Source of the DNA: Actinomycetota bacterium
GTDB taxonomy: Bacteria; Actinomycetota; Acidimicrobiia; Acidimicrobiales; Ilumatobacteraceae
Assembly (NCBI GenBank): GCA_016213625.1
Contig: JACQZZ010000016.1
Coordinates: 1-64,000, forward strand
Direction of reading: 5' to 3'
Length of the DNA stretch: 64,000 nt
Part shown: in pieces, positions 23,774 through 33,166 of the stretch
How the letters are laid out: every line of letters begins with the position of its first letter
Position numbering within the stretch: the stretch's first letter is position 1
Program-made: the position numbers and the translations under genes
Notes under the pieces: generated by a model
The model's input: only the letters and a program-made list of their open reading frames with translations
What the model was told of the DNA's origin: nothing
Database searches by the model: none

Positions 23774-26164
23774 TCAGAGATCGCCGGAGCGTTGGAGCGC
23801 GATGAACGCTCCCCAGCCGGGCACCAGCGGAATCCAGAACGTCGCGACCCGGAACAGGATGACCGCGGCCACCGCGGTGGTGCTGGGCATGCCCGCCGAG
23901 GTGAGACCAGCGATGAGGGTGGCCTCCACGGCACCGATGCCACCGGGCGTGGGCGCCGCTGCCGACAGGACCGACCCCACGAGATAGACGAGCGCGATCG
24001 AGGTGAACGGCGGGCCGGTGTCGAACGCCGACACCGACACGGCGAGAGCGAGGATGTACCCGAGCGTGATCATCAACGAGCCGCCGAACAGCTCGATCAT
24101 CTTGCTCGGCTGGCGGGCCACGTCGCCCACGCCGGCCAAGGATCGACGAGTGGCGGGCAACACCCGCGTGGTGAGGAGCGAACGGCTCCACGGCACCGCC
24201 GCACCGATGGCGAAGAGCAGCGCGATCCCTGCCCCGACGAGACCGATGGTGGTGAGCGACGGCAACTCGAACGTACCGAGGCCCGACGAGCCGGCCAGAG
24301 CGAAGAACACCGCGGTGAGGGTGAGGTGCACGATGACTCCCGCCACCGTGTCGACTGCCACCGCGGCCACCGCGGTGGCTGTGTCGATACCGCGCTTCTG
24401 CAGGAACCGACCGGTCACCGCCATCACGCCTCCGGGCGCGACGACACCCACGTACGAGGAGGCCAGCTGCACACCGATGTTCGGTGCGAGTGGCAGACGT
24501 TCCGACACCGAGCCATCCAGCGCCACCGCCGCACCGATGTAGGTGACGACCGACAGCGCCAACGCGGCGGCAGCCCACCACCAGTTCGCGTTGCCGAGTT
24601 CGCCCCACAGCGAGCCGATGCCGAGCAGCTGTGGCACCAGCGTGCCGATGGCCACGACGCCCATCACGATGCCGAGCATGGTGCGCGGCTTGATCCGCTC
24701 GAGCGGCTCGAGCGGCAGCTCCTCCACCCCGGTGGCTCGACCGACCTCGGCGCGCAGTTCGTCGAGGCATCCGGCCGCCTTCACCGATGCCCGGGTCGGC
24801 GGAGTGAGCGCCAACGGTTGCAGGCGTGGCAGTGCGCGCGTGACCACGTCGGCACCGACGACCGAGATCGCCTCGTGCACTGCCCGTTCGGGGCCCACGA
24901 TCGCGGCCGTCGCCGCCAACACCTCGGCCACGTCGGTGGACAGCGACGAGCCGACGACACCGAGGGACGCCGCGTCGAATGCCACCACGACCACCGTGTC
25001 CTCGTCGTCGACGAACAACGCATCGGCGTTGAGTCGGCCGTGCACGATGTGGTTCCGCTGCAGTCCCCCGACGATGCGCCACACCGACGTCAACAATTCG
25101 GGCGACCGTCGTTCGGGCGGCAGGTCGCGCAAGGAGTGGAACGGCCGCGAGTCGAACGCCATGAGCATGGCCTCGGGCGGGAACTCGGTGACGACGGCCA
25201 GACGCGCAGTGGGCACACCATCGGAGTGGGCCTTCAGGGCACACAGCGCCTCGTGCTCGACCGCCGAACGCAGCGAGCGGAACGGCCGGTCCTCCCCCAC
25301 GTCGCGGAAACGCAGCGCCCGATACAGGCGCACGGGCAACAGTGCGGTCCACGAATCGCGGCTGACGATCTTCACGAACAACTGGCGACCGTCGTCGAGC
25401 CACACGCGGAACCCGGCGAAGCCGCGGAAGCCACCGAACCGCTCCACCGCAGCCGGGGGATAGCCCAGTCGGCGGAGGATCTCTCCCACCACCACCGCTC
25501 GTGGCTGGGTGTTCGGTACCCCGAGGGCCACCTGCACCATGGCTGCCGCGGTGGCCGCGATGGTGATGGCGGTGAGGATGACGGTCGGATCCGACAACGC
25601 CACACCCAGGTGTGCGATCACACCGCATCCCAGCACCAAGCGACCGATCCACCGCCACCTCGTGGACCAGTGACCGCGGTCGATGAACATCCATGCGGCG
25701 ATGACCCCCAGGTCGAGCACCGTGGGGAACGACGCCCCGATGCCGTAGTCGGTGATGGCGCGCACCTCGTCGGCAGCGGTGCGAGGCGGCAACACCCGGA
25801 ACGTGGACACGCCCACCAGCCTCGACAACAGGAACAGTCCCCCGGCACACACGAGCGACGTGAGCAACATGCGCCCCACCCGCACCCATCGGCGCAGGTA
25901 GAGCTGGCTCACCAACCCCAGCACCGCTGGAAGCAGGAAGCCGATCTGGCACGCTGCCACCACACCCGACACGAGCCAGTGGGGAATGGAGGCGAGCAGT
26001 TCATCGAGGCTGAGCGCGAACTGGGCCTGGTCCACCGCGTGAAGGGCGACGATGAACACGCACAGCAGCGCGAACGCGCCGAGCAGCCGAAACAGGGCGG
26101 CCAGGGTCCTGACATACGCGGGCGCGGGCGGCTCCGACACCACGAATGCAGGCTGCTCTGGCAC
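23774..26164 (-). CDS. LPG-synthase/flippase-like membrane protein with central kinase-like domain (paralogue A)
   Basis: A 796-residue protein in three parts: about six N-terminal helices (to residue ~240), a protein-kinase/APH-like domain (~250-470) and a C-terminal flippase-like LPG_synthase_TM domain (~490-796) with the signature TPGGIGAVEA. The kinase domain keeps a lysine (LFVKIVS, ~264), but the catalytic loop reads VHGRLNADAL, with Arg where active APH-type kinases have Asp. It is 9 bases downstream of acdS on the same strand, with a GTG start. Paralogues B and C are at 47693 and 54956. The role may be lipid or polymer translocation controlled by the kinase-like domain. Confidence 0.75.
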   Translation of the reverse strand: MPEQPAFVVSEPPAPAYVRTLAALFRLLGAFALLCVFIVALHAVDQAQFALSLDELLASIPHWLVSGVVAACQIGFLLPAVLGLVSQLYLRRWVRVGRMLLTSLVCAGGLFLLSRLVGVSTFRVLPPRTAADEVRAITDYGIGASFPTVLDLGVIAAWMFIDRGHWSTRWRWIGRLVLGCGVIAHLGVALSDPTVILTAITIAATAAAMVQVALGVPNTQPRAVVVGEILRRLGYPPAAVERFGGFRGFAGFRVWLDDGRQLFVKIVSRDSWTALLPVRLYRALRFRDVGEDRPFRSLRSAVEHEALCALKAHSDGVPTARLAVVTEFPPEAMLMAFDSRPFHSLRDLPPERRSPELLTSVWRIVGGLQRNHIVHGRLNADALFVDDEDTVVVVAFDAASLGVVGSSLSTDVAEVLAATAAIVGPERAVHEAISVVGADVVTRALPRLQPLALTPPTRASVKAAGCLDELRAEVGRATGVEELPLEPLERIKPRTMLGIVMGVVAIGTLVPQLLGIGSLWGELGNANWWWAAAALALSVVTYIGAAVALDGSVSERLPLAPNIGVQLASSYVGVVAPGGVMAVTGRFLQKRGIDTATAVAAVAVDTVAGVIVHLTLTAVFFALAGSSGLGTFELPSLTTIGLVGAGIALLFAIGAAVPWSRSLLTTRVLPATRRSLAGVGDVARQPSKMIELFGGSLMITLGYILALAVSVSAFDTGPPFTSIALVYLVGSVLSAAAPTPGGIGAVEATLIAGLTSAGMPSTTAVAAVILFRVATFWIPLVPGWGAFIALQRSGDL

Positions 26165-26173
26165 GACGGGCGG

Positions 26174-27190
26174 TCAGCCCTCCTTGTAGTAGTAGCTGTA
26201 GCCGTTGATGGCCGGCGCACCGCCGAGGTGTGCGTACAGCACCCTCGAACCCTCGGGGAAGAAGCCCTTGCGAGTGAGATCGATGAGACCCTGCATCGAC
26301 TTGCCCTCGTACACCGGGTCGGTGATCATCGCCTCGGTGCGAGCAGCCAGCCGGATGGCCTCGTTGGTCTCGTCACTCGGTACGCCGTAGGCCGGGTACG
26401 CGTAGTCGGGGTTGATGACGATCTCCTCGTCGCGCACGGGGCGCCCCAGCTCGACGAGCTCGGCGGTGTGGTCCACGATCTGGCGCACCTGCGCCCGCGT
26501 CTGCTCGAGAGTGCCGGACGCGTCGATGCCGATGACCCGGTGCGCGCGATCGTCGGCAGCGAACCCGACGATCATGCCCGCCTGGGTGGAGCCCGTGACC
26601 ACGCACACGACGATGTAGTCGAACCGGAACCCCAGCTCGGCCTCCTGCGCGCGCACCTCTTCCGCGAACCCGACGTACCCGAGTCCACCGAGCGGATGCA
26701 CCGATGCCCCGGCGGGAATGCCGTAGGGCACTCCCCCGGCGTCGCGCACCGACTGCATGGCGTCTTCCCAGCTCTTGCGGATGCCGATGTCGAACCCGTC
26801 GTCGACCAGCCGGCTGTCGGCACCCATCAGGCGGGTCATCAAGATGTTGCCCACCCGGTCGTACACGGCGTCGAAGTGGGGCACCCACTTCTCCTGGATC
26901 ACCACGCACTTCATCCCGATCTTGGCCGCGGTGGCCGCCACCATGCGGGTGTGGTTCGACTGCACGCCGCCGATGGACACCAGCGTGTCGGCGCCCGACT
27001 TGATGGCATCGGGCACGATGTACTCGAGCTTGCGCAGCTTGTTGCCGCCCATCGCCAGACCGGAGTTGCAGTCGTCGCGCTTGGCGTAGATCTGCACTGC
27101 ACCGCCCAGCGCCTCGGTGAGCCGAGGCAGGTGCTCGATGGGCGTGACGCCGAATGTGAGGGGGTACCGCTCGAACGGTTCGAGGTTCAT
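26174..27190 (-). CDS. acdS: 1-aminocyclopropane-1-carboxylate deaminase
   Basis: A PLP enzyme splitting ACC, the ethylene precursor of plants, into 2-oxobutyrate and ammonia. The length is exactly 338 residues, as in Pseudomonas AcdS. Lys51 ([10 protein letters not shown]) is the PLP lysine. Tyr294-Glu295 (DPVYEGKSM) and Leu322 ([12 protein letters not shown]) are the residues that separate true ACC deaminases from D-cysteine desulfhydrases, which have other residues there. A TACCGT hexamer lies 8 bases before the ATG. It leads a two-gene set with flippase paralogue A. ACC deaminase suggests access to plant- or algae-derived ACC. Confidence 0.92.
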   Translation of the reverse strand: MNLEPFERYPLTFGVTPIEHLPRLTEALGGAVQIYAKRDDCNSGLAMGGNKLRKLEYIVPDAIKSGADTLVSIGGVQSNHTRMVAATAAKIGMKCVVIQEKWVPHFDAVYDRVGNILMTRLMGADSRLVDDGFDIGIRKSWEDAMQSVRDAGGVPYGIPAGASVHPLGGLGYVGFAEEVRAQEAELGFRFDYIVVCVVTGSTQAGMIVGFAADDRAHRVIGIDASGTLEQTRAQVRQIVDHTAELVELGRPVRDEEIVINPDYAYPAYGVPSDETNEAIRLAARTEAMITDPVYEGKSMQGLIDLTRKGFFPEGSRVLYAHLGGAPAINGYSYYYKEG

Positions 27191-27198
27191 GGACGGCG

Positions 27199-27204
27199 AC
27201 GGTA
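27199..27204 (-). promoter_or_regulatory. predicted -10 hexamer TACCGT of acdS
   Basis: TACCGT on the minus strand lies 8 bases from the acdS ATG, back to back with the promoter of the hydrolase at 27245. Confidence 0.45.
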
Positions 27205-27231
27205 CCAGTGACCGGCGAGCGCGACACCGGC

Positions 27232-27237
27232 TACCGT
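27232..27237 (+). promoter_or_regulatory. predicted -10 hexamer TACCGT of the alpha/beta hydrolase gene
   Basis: TACCGT lies 7 bases from the GTG at 27245, with no Shine-Dalgarno in between. Confidence 0.45.
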
Positions 27238-27244
27238 CGTCAGG

Positions 27245-28081
27245 GTGATCACCGACCTGACCCGCACGTTCTCCGTCGACGACGTCACCCTGGCGTGGGA
27301 TCGCTGGGGCGATGCCGAACAGGGCACTCCGCTGTTCCTGTGTCACGGCTTCTCCGGCTCCTCGCACGACTTCGCACTGGTCATCGACGAGCTGGCACCC
27401 GCCCGCGAGGTGGTCACCGTCGACCATCGCGGCCATGGCCGATCACAGAAGCTGGGATCCACCGATCGCTACTCCATCGACCGGCTGGCGACCGACCTCA
27501 TCGCACTGCTCGACACCGAGGTGGGCCGCCCGGTCGACCTGCTTGGTCACTCCATGGGCGGCGCGATCAGTCTTCAGGTCACCCTTCGCCGGCCCGATCT
27601 CGTGCGCTCGCTCATCCTGATGGACACGAGCGCATGGTCGTTCTCCCCGCTCGACGAGAACATCGCCGCGCTGATGGCCTCCTTCATGCAGAGCTTCGAT
27701 CCGGCCGGCGGACTGCCCGACCTCACGTCGATGGCCACCCCGGAGGAACCGCTCATCGCAGCATCCACCCCGGCCGAGTGGCAGTCGTTGAAGGATCAGA
27801 TGGCCGCCGCGTTCGATCCCTACGCGTTCAAGGCGCTCGGCCGGAACCTCTTCGAGCCCGGCGCCGCCTCGGTGCGCGACCGGCTGGGCGAGATCGCCTG
27901 CCCGGTCACCGTCATCGCCGGCGAACACGACCATCCCTTTGTGGACCAGGCTCCCGAGTTGGCCGCGTTGACGGACGGCCAGTGCATCGTCATCCCCGGC
28001 GCCTACCACTCGCCGCAGCTCACGCATCAGCCCGAGTGGACCGCAGCGGTCGAACAGCATCTCGCCGGCGCCATCGCCTGA
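27245..28081 (+). CDS. alpha/beta hydrolase
   Basis: A 278-residue alpha/beta hydrolase-fold enzyme. [14 protein letters not shown] is the oxyanion-hole HGF motif. VDHRGHGRS precedes the nucleophile elbow [12 protein letters not shown] (Ser). GEHDHPF carries the likely acid, and AYHSPQ the catalytic His. The substrate (ester, lactone or epoxide) is not clear. The GTG start has TACCGT 7 bases upstream. The DUF3291-GNAT gene begins 3 bases after its stop. Confidence 0.82.
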   Translation: MITDLTRTFSVDDVTLAWDRWGDAEQGTPLFLCHGFSGSSHDFALVIDELAPAREVVTVDHRGHGRSQKLGSTDRYSIDRLATDLIALLDTEVGRPVDLLGHSMGGAISLQVTLRRPDLVRSLILMDTSAWSFSPLDENIAALMASFMQSFDPAGGLPDLTSMATPEEPLIAASTPAEWQSLKDQMAAAFDPYAFKALGRNLFEPGAASVRDRLGEIACPVTVIAGEHDHPFVDQAPELAALTDGQCIVIPGAYHSPQLTHQPEWTAAVEQHLAGAIA

Positions 28082-28084
28082 TCG

Positions 28085-28999
28085 ATGGAACTGCATCTCG
28101 CGCAGTTCAACCTCGCGCGCCTGAACCACCCGATCGGACATCCGGCCACCGCCGGGTTCGAGGCGCTGATCGACGAGACCAACCGCCACGCCGAGGCCAG
28201 TCCGGGCTTCGTCTGGCGCCATGGCATCGATGCGCGCGATGTGGACGACGCGCCGTACGACGACAAGCTCATCACCGTCAACGCCTCGGTGTGGAAGTCC
28301 CTGGAGGACCTACGCGCGTTCGCGTATCGCGGCTTCCACCGCGACGTCTACCGGCGACGTGGTGAGTGGTTCAACGACTCGGCGGCGGTGATGTGGTGGA
28401 TCGCCGCCGGCACCGTGCCCACCATGCAGGAGTGCCTGGCGCGCATGGCGTTCTTCGACGAATTCGGTTCCACGCCGTACGCCTTCGTCACCGGCCAGCG
28501 CCCTCCACAACTGGTGGTGCGTCGTCACGATTTCGAGGACCCCGTGGTGCGCCCATTGCTCGACCGGCTCGACCACGAACTCATCTCGCAGACTCCCGCC
28601 GGCGGCACGAACTTCATCACCATCGCCCCGGAACACGTCGACGGCAGCAACGGCGCGTTCTTCATCGCCTGGGTCGACGATCGCCCGCTCGCGTGCGGCG
28701 CGTGGCGACGCATCGACGACGTCGCCGGGCGCCCCGACACCGCGGAGGTGAAGCGGATGTGGGCCGACCCCGATGCACGCGGCATGAAGCTCGGCGCGGC
28801 CGTGCTGGCCACCCTGCAGGTCGGTGCCCGCGAGCAGGGCATCACCGAGCTACGCCTGGAGACCGGCGAGTACCTCACCGCCGCGGTCGGGTTGTACCGC
28901 CGATTCGGCTTCAGCCAGTGCGAGCCGTGGGGCGAGTACGTGGGTGCCGAGCACTCGTACACGATGTCGAAGCCGCTCGGCCCCATCACCACCCGATAG
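28085..28999 (+). CDS. DUF3291 - GNAT acetyltransferase fusion
   Basis: A 304-residue two-domain protein. Residues 1-140 match DUF3291 (HLAQFNLARLNHP, SPGFVWRHG, VWKSLEDLRAFAYRG), a dimeric alpha-beta barrel of unknown use. Residues 150-300 are a GNAT N-acetyltransferase: AEVKRMWADPDARGMKLGAAVLATL is the acetyl-CoA loop, and LETGEYLTAAVGLYRRFGF the C-terminal motif. The fused domains suggest that DUF3291 either binds the acceptor or senses a ligand. It is translationally close to the upstream hydrolase. Confidence 0.78.
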   Translation: MELHLAQFNLARLNHPIGHPATAGFEALIDETNRHAEASPGFVWRHGIDARDVDDAPYDDKLITVNASVWKSLEDLRAFAYRGFHRDVYRRRGEWFNDSAAVMWWIAAGTVPTMQECLARMAFFDEFGSTPYAFVTGQRPPQLVVRRHDFEDPVVRPLLDRLDHELISQTPAGGTNFITIAPEHVDGSNGAFFIAWVDDRPLACGAWRRIDDVAGRPDTAEVKRMWADPDARGMKLGAAVLATLQVGAREQGITELRLETGEYLTAAVGLYRRFGFSQCEPWGEYVGAEHSYTMSKPLGPITTR

Positions 29000-29036
29000 C
29001 CCCCGATGTCCCGCCGATCGGGCGGCCCGGCTCGGT

Positions 29037-29042
29037 TACCGT
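29037..29042 (+). promoter_or_regulatory. predicted -10 hexamer TACCGT of the DUF2855 gene
   Basis: TACCGT lies 6 bases from the ATG at 29049, with no Shine-Dalgarno in between. Confidence 0.45.
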
Positions 29043-29048
29043 GCAGCC

Positions 29049-30119
29049 ATGCAGTTCGAGGTCGACCGTCAGGACTTTCATCACACCCGCTTCGTCGAGA
29101 GCGCATCGCTCGACGCGCTGACCGACGAACACGTCGTGCTCGAACTGGAATCGTTCGCGTTCACCGCCAACAACATCACCTATGCCGTCGCGGGCGACAT
29201 GCTCGACTACTGGGGCTTCTTCCCCGCCGAGGCACCGTGGGGCCGCATCCCGGTGATGGGCATCGGTCGAGTCATCAGGTCCACGCAGGACGCCATCCCG
29301 GTCGGCGGGCGTTACTTCGGCTTCTATCCGATGGCCGACCATCACGTGGTGATCGCATCACCCGCCCGCGAGGGTTTCGTCGACCGCAGCCCGCACCGCT
29401 CGGGCCACGCGCCCGCCTACCGCTCGTTCAACCGCGTCGACGACGACCCGGCATACGACCCGGCCACCGAAGGGCAGTACCTGGTGGCTCGCGGCCTGTT
29501 CATCACCTCGTTCCTCGTCGACGACTTCCTCGGCCAGCACGACTTCTTCGGCGGCTCCTCGGTGCTCGTCACCAGTGCCTCCAGCCGCACGTCACTCGCC
29601 CTCGCCCATCGGCTGCGCGAACGCGGTGAACAGCACGTGGTGGGGCTGACCTCGGCGTCGAATCGCCAGTTCGTCGAGTCCACCGGCCTGTACGACCAGG
29701 TGCTGCTGTACGACGACATCGAGACGCTGGATTCGGCGGTGGCCTCGGTGGTGGTCGACATGGCCGGCAACGCCGACGTGCTGTCGCGCATCCACCATCA
29801 CTTCGGCGACCAACTCCGACACTCGTGCCGGGTCGGCGCCACGCACCACGAGGCCGGTGGCGACGTGAGCGGCCTGCCCGGTCCGGTGCCGGAGTTCTTC
29901 TTCGCCCCCGCGCAGATCAAGGTGCGATCGGCCGAATGGGGCCGCGACGAGTTCGACGCCCGCGTCGGCGCAGCACTCGCCGGGTTCATCCAACACGCCA
30001 CCGGTTGGATGACCATCCAGCGCGGCAAGGGCGACACGGCGGTGGATGCCGTCTACCGCTCCACCCTCGACGGAACGAACGACCCGACGGTGGGCCACAT
30101 CCTCTCGCTGGTGCCGTGA
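29049..30119 (+). CDS. DUF2855 family protein (MDR-like)
   Basis: A 356-residue member of the DUF2855 family, distantly related to medium-chain dehydrogenases/quinone reductases. FTANNITYAVAGDMLDYWGFFP, GRIPVMGIGRV and SVLVTSASSRTSLALAHRL (a degraded dinucleotide loop) support this. Zinc ligands are not evident. The reaction is unknown. It overlaps the next gene's GTG (GTGA), so it is coupled to the DksA-like protein. Confidence 0.8.
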   Translation: MQFEVDRQDFHHTRFVESASLDALTDEHVVLELESFAFTANNITYAVAGDMLDYWGFFPAEAPWGRIPVMGIGRVIRSTQDAIPVGGRYFGFYPMADHHVVIASPAREGFVDRSPHRSGHAPAYRSFNRVDDDPAYDPATEGQYLVARGLFITSFLVDDFLGQHDFFGGSSVLVTSASSRTSLALAHRLRERGEQHVVGLTSASNRQFVESTGLYDQVLLYDDIETLDSAVASVVVDMAGNADVLSRIHHHFGDQLRHSCRVGATHHEAGGDVSGLPGPVPEFFFAPAQIKVRSAEWGRDEFDARVGAALAGFIQHATGWMTIQRGKGDTAVDAVYRSTLDGTNDPTVGHILSLVP

Positions 30120-30451
30120 GCGTCGACGACCTCGATCGAGCGCGAGCCGAACTCATCGCGCTGCGCGACGACCTGGAGGCTCGCGCCACTGCGCTGCGCA
30201 GCGGTGCCTCGGCACCGAGCGGTGGCATCTCGTTCGGCAAGCGCGTGGGCGAGGGCACGAGCATCGCCATCGAACGCTTCGCCGACGTCGCCATCCACGA
30301 CCAGATCCTGCAGCAGCAGGCGCTGGTGCAGGCGGCGTTGGCGCGCATCGACGACGGCACCTACGGCACGTGCACCGTGTGCGGGAAACCCATCGCTCCC
30401 GAGCGCCTGGAAGTGGTGCCGTGGGCGGCCACCTGCGTCGGGTGCGCGTGA
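30116..30451 (+). CDS. TraR/DksA-type zinc finger protein
   Basis: A 111-residue protein with an N-terminal helical hairpin (DRARAELIALRDDLEARA) and a C-terminal zinc finger, CTVCGKPIAPERLEV...CVGC, of the DksA/TraR form. DksA-type proteins bind in the RNA polymerase secondary channel; actinobacterial short versions are poorly studied. The helix tip lacks an obvious DxxDxA motif, so a DksA-like transcription effect is not certain. The GTG start overlaps the DUF2855 stop. Its stop abuts the convergent LLM stop with no gap (TGA|TCA). Confidence 0.75.
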   Translation: MSVDDLDRARAELIALRDDLEARATALRSGASAPSGGISFGKRVGEGTSIAIERFADVAIHDQILQQQALVQAALARIDDGTYGTCTVCGKPIAPERLEVVPWAATCVGCA

Positions 30452-31324
30452 TCAGTCGACCTTGCTGATGACCTCGTCGCCGTAGCGGGCCAACGAGCCC
30501 GCCGGGTCGCGGTAGAACAGGAACGCCGGCAGGATGACACGCGAGGTGCCGATGTCGGCAAGTGCCTTCACCTCGTCGAGCGCTCTCTCCCCCACGGCAC
30601 CGTTGCCGCCCGTGGTCATCTCGATGGCGTCGGGGTCGCGCCCGTGTTCACGTGCAGTCGCTCGCACCAGTTCGAAGCTGCGCGACAACTCTTCGTGCGT
30701 GCCCTTCGCGGGGAAGTACCCGTCGCCCAGACGCCCCGCACGGCGAGCCGCGATGTCGGTGTGTCCGCCGACGTGTACAGGGATCGATCCGCCGACCGGA
30801 CGCGGTCGCATGATGCAGTGGTCGAAGTGCACGAAGTCGCCGTGGTAGCTGGCCGCGTCGTCGCTCCACAGCGCGCGCATCGCCGCCACGTACTCGTCAG
30901 TGCGACGGCCGCGCTCGGCGAACGGCACGCCGATGGCGTCGAACTCCTCCTCCAGCCAACCCACCCCGATACCCAGCAGCATGCGGCCACCCGACAGGTG
31001 ATCCAGGGTGGCCAGCTCCTTGGCCAGCACCACGGGGTTGCGCTGCGGCACGATGAGGATGCCCGTGGCGAGGTTGATGGTGGAGGTGGCGGCAGCCACG
31101 AACGACAGCCAGATGAGCGGGTCGGGGATGGGCAGGTCGTCGTCGCCGGGCATCTTGCCCGTGGGCGAGTACGGGTAGGCCGAGGCGTAGTCCGACGGCA
31201 CCACCACGTGCTCCACGGTCCACAACGACTCGAAACCGGCTGCCTCGGCGGCCTGTGCGAACTCCACGGCGGCACCGGGTGCCGCGAACGGCCCTGTGTT
31301 GGCGAATGCGATCCCGAACTTCAT
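30452..31324 (-). CDS. LLM-class flavin-dependent oxidoreductase, F420-type
   Basis: A 290-residue luciferase-like enzyme of the TIGR03619 kind, usually F420-dependent. KFGIAFANTGPF at the start, ESLWTVEHVVVP, TGILIVPQRNPVVLAKELATLD and SGGRMLLGIGVGWLEEEF are characteristic, and IPVHVGGHTDIAARRAGRLGDG is the C-terminal block. The length is normal, unlike the short LLM at 6036. GGAGG lies upstream of the ATG at 31324. The substrate is unknown. It is divergent from agmatine deiminase. Confidence 0.82.
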   Translation of the reverse strand: MKFGIAFANTGPFAAPGAAVEFAQAAEAAGFESLWTVEHVVVPSDYASAYPYSPTGKMPGDDDLPIPDPLIWLSFVAAATSTINLATGILIVPQRNPVVLAKELATLDHLSGGRMLLGIGVGWLEEEFDAIGVPFAERGRRTDEYVAAMRALWSDDAASYHGDFVHFDHCIMRPRPVGGSIPVHVGGHTDIAARRAGRLGDGYFPAKGTHEELSRSFELVRATAREHGRDPDAIEMTTGGNGAVGERALDEVKALADIGTSRVILPAFLFYRDPAGSLARYGDEVISKVD

Positions 31325-31365
31325 CTGTCGACCTCCGCACGCAGTCTGGCATCCGCGCCGTCGCC

Positions 31366-31371
31366 TACCGT
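31366..31371 (+). promoter_or_regulatory. predicted -10 hexamer TACCGT of the agmatine deiminase gene
   Basis: TACCGT lies 6 bases from the ATG at 31378, with no Shine-Dalgarno in between. Confidence 0.45.
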
Positions 31372-31377
31372 GGCCGG

Positions 31378-32394
31378 ATGACGGAGTCGCCGACCTCACT
31401 CGGATACGCCATGTCGGCGGAATGGACGGAACACGCGGGGTGCCTCATGGCCTGGCCATCGCGCCGCGAACTGTGGGGACCTCACCTCGCCGACGCAGCA
31501 CGCGACTACGCGGCGGTCGCCGCGGCCATCGCCCACTTCGAGCCGGTGCTCATGGTCTGCAATCCCGGCCTCGCCGACGAAGTGCGCGACATGTGTGGAC
31601 CGAATGTCAGCCCGGTGGAGATCCCCATCGACGATTCGTGGGCGCGCGATTCCGGCCCGGCGTTCGTGCGCAATCGCGAAGGTGAGGTGGCCGCCGTGGG
31701 CTTCCGCTTCAATGCATGGGGCAACCGCTGGCACCCTCACGACAGCGACGCCGCGCTGGCGCGACGGCTCGCCGAACACCTCGGAGTCCCGTTCTTCCAG
31801 GCACCGTTCGTGCTGGAAGGCGGAGGCTTCTTCGTCGACGGGGAGGGCACGCTCGTCACCACCGAACAATGCCTGCTGCACCCGAATCGCAACCCGACGA
31901 TGTCGCGCGAGCAGATCGAGCAGGGCCTGCGCGACCACCTGGGGGTGAGCACCATCGTGTGGCTGCCCTACGGTCACAGCCTCGACACCGGCCCTGCCGG
32001 CACCGACGGACACGTGGACGGGGTGCTGCAGTACGTGCGGCCGGGCACCGTGATGTTGGAACTGGTGGCAGATCCAAGCTCACCCGAGCACGAACGCGGC
32101 CTCGCCAACCTCGCTGCGCTGCACAGCGCTCGCGACGCCGCCGGACGCGAGTTCGTGGTCGAACTGGTCGACCCCGGGCCCGACACCCAGGTGTCCTTCG
32201 CCAACCACTACCTGGCCAACGGCGCGGTCATCGTGCCCGTCGACCCGGCACAGGACGACCCGCCGCTCGCGCGGCTCGCGGAGATCCATCCCGACCGGGA
32301 GATCGTGCCCGTTCCCGGTGCCACCCTCGCCCTCGGCGGTGGCGGCCCGCATTGCATCACCCAGCAGATTCCCGCTGGCGTGTCACTCGGCTGA
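31378..32394 (+). CDS. aguA: agmatine deiminase
   Basis: A 338-residue guanidino hydrolase of the peptidyl-arginine-deiminase (PAD_porph) family, predicted to turn agmatine into N-carbamoylputrescine. SAEWTEHAGCLMAWPSRRELW is the N-terminal block, DDSWARDSGPAFV the Asp-bearing block, VLEGGGFFVDGEG the Glu block, GTDGHVDG the catalytic His, and LGGGGPHCITQQIP the catalytic Cys. No aguB amidase is nearby. Dimethylargininase at 16324 belongs to the same fold. It is convergent with the K+ channel gene, overlapping by 12 bases. Confidence 0.85.
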   Translation: MTESPTSLGYAMSAEWTEHAGCLMAWPSRRELWGPHLADAARDYAAVAAAIAHFEPVLMVCNPGLADEVRDMCGPNVSPVEIPIDDSWARDSGPAFVRNREGEVAAVGFRFNAWGNRWHPHDSDAALARRLAEHLGVPFFQAPFVLEGGGFFVDGEGTLVTTEQCLLHPNRNPTMSREQIEQGLRDHLGVSTIVWLPYGHSLDTGPAGTDGHVDGVLQYVRPGTVMLELVADPSSPEHERGLANLAALHSARDAAGREFVVELVDPGPDTQVSFANHYLANGAVIVPVDPAQDDPPLARLAEIHPDREIVPVPGATLALGGGGPHCITQQIPAGVSLG

Positions 32395-33147
32395 GCCATC
32401 CTCACGCGGCCGCAGCTCGGCGATCTCGATGCGCAGCTGGCGCACTTCCGCCAGCAGCTCGCGCTGCATGGTCTGCAACTCCAGGAACTCGTCCTCGGTG
32501 TCCTGCGGTTTCTGCAGGAAGGACCCCAACGACGCGGCGAGGCTACCGATGAGCGCGACACCGCCGAGCATCAGGAACACGGCGGCGACGCGGCCCGTAC
32601 TCGTGGTGGGATACAGGTCGCCATAGCCGACCGTGGTGAAGGTGACCACCGCCCACCACACGGCATCGGTGTAGTGCACGAAACCCTCGGATGCGGGCTC
32701 TGCGGCCTCGACCACCGCGGCACACACCAGCACCAACGCCACGCTGTACAGCGCTGCGTGACCCAGCCGACTTCCCAGTTCGCGGAGCTTGCGGCTCTGT
32801 TTCGACGTGACGAACACTCGGCCGAGGCGGGCCAGTCGACCGATGGCGAGGAGACGTCCGCTGCCGCCGGTGAGCAGGTACCAGGGCGCGGTGAGCACGA
32901 CGATGGCGAGATCGAAGATGCCCACACGCGACCGCGTGTACGACGGCTTCAGCCGGAGGTGCACGACGTAGTCGACGATGAACACCAACCACGAGGCGAG
33001 GTCGAGCCAGACCACGGGGTGGCCTTGATGTGTGTCGGTGAGACCGATGGCGATGGGCAGGATGGCGGCGACCGTGAGCAGCGGGGTCGTGCGCCGCTCC
33101 CACCGTTCCAGTTGTTCCAATCGTTCCGCTTGACTCGTGGCGATCAC
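32383..33147 (-). CDS. voltage-gated-type potassium channel
   Basis: A 254-residue six-helix channel. Helices 1-4 span about residues 20-120, and the fourth has spaced arginines (LLAIGRLARLGRVFV) like a voltage sensor. The pore helix and selectivity filter TFTTVGYGDLYP are canonical for K+. A charged C-terminal coiled coil (residues 215-250) may tetramerise. I chose the GTG at 33147 because TACGCT lies 6 bases upstream; an in-frame ATG at 33168 would overlap the divergent peptidase start. It is convergent with the agmatine deiminase gene. Confidence 0.85.
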   Translation of the reverse strand: MIATSQAERLEQLERWERRTTPLLTVAAILPIAIGLTDTHQGHPVVWLDLASWLVFIVDYVVHLRLKPSYTRSRVGIFDLAIVVLTAPWYLLTGGSGRLLAIGRLARLGRVFVTSKQSRKLRELGSRLGHAALYSVALVLVCAAVVEAAEPASEGFVHYTDAVWWAVVTFTTVGYGDLYPTTSTGRVAAVFLMLGGVALIGSLAASLGSFLQKPQDTEDEFLELQTMQRELLAEVRQLRIEIAELRPREDGSAE

Positions 33148-33153
33148 GGCGAC

Positions 33154-33159
33154 AGCGTA
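33154..33159 (-). promoter_or_regulatory. predicted -10 hexamer TACGCT of the K+ channel gene
   Basis: TACGCT on the minus strand lies 6 bases from the GTG at 33147. Confidence 0.4.
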
Positions 33160-33166
33160 TGCGCCC

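Noticed and set aside
22404-25952. A 1,182-codon minus-strand frame including the P450
   Set aside because: The part upstream of 23657 overlaps flippase paralogue A in another frame and has low-complexity Arg/Gly/Ala composition; the P450 begins at a GTG with a good Shine-Dalgarno.
26174-27190. D-cysteine desulfhydrase
   Set aside because: Glu295 and Leu322 are those of ACC deaminase, and the length is exactly 338.
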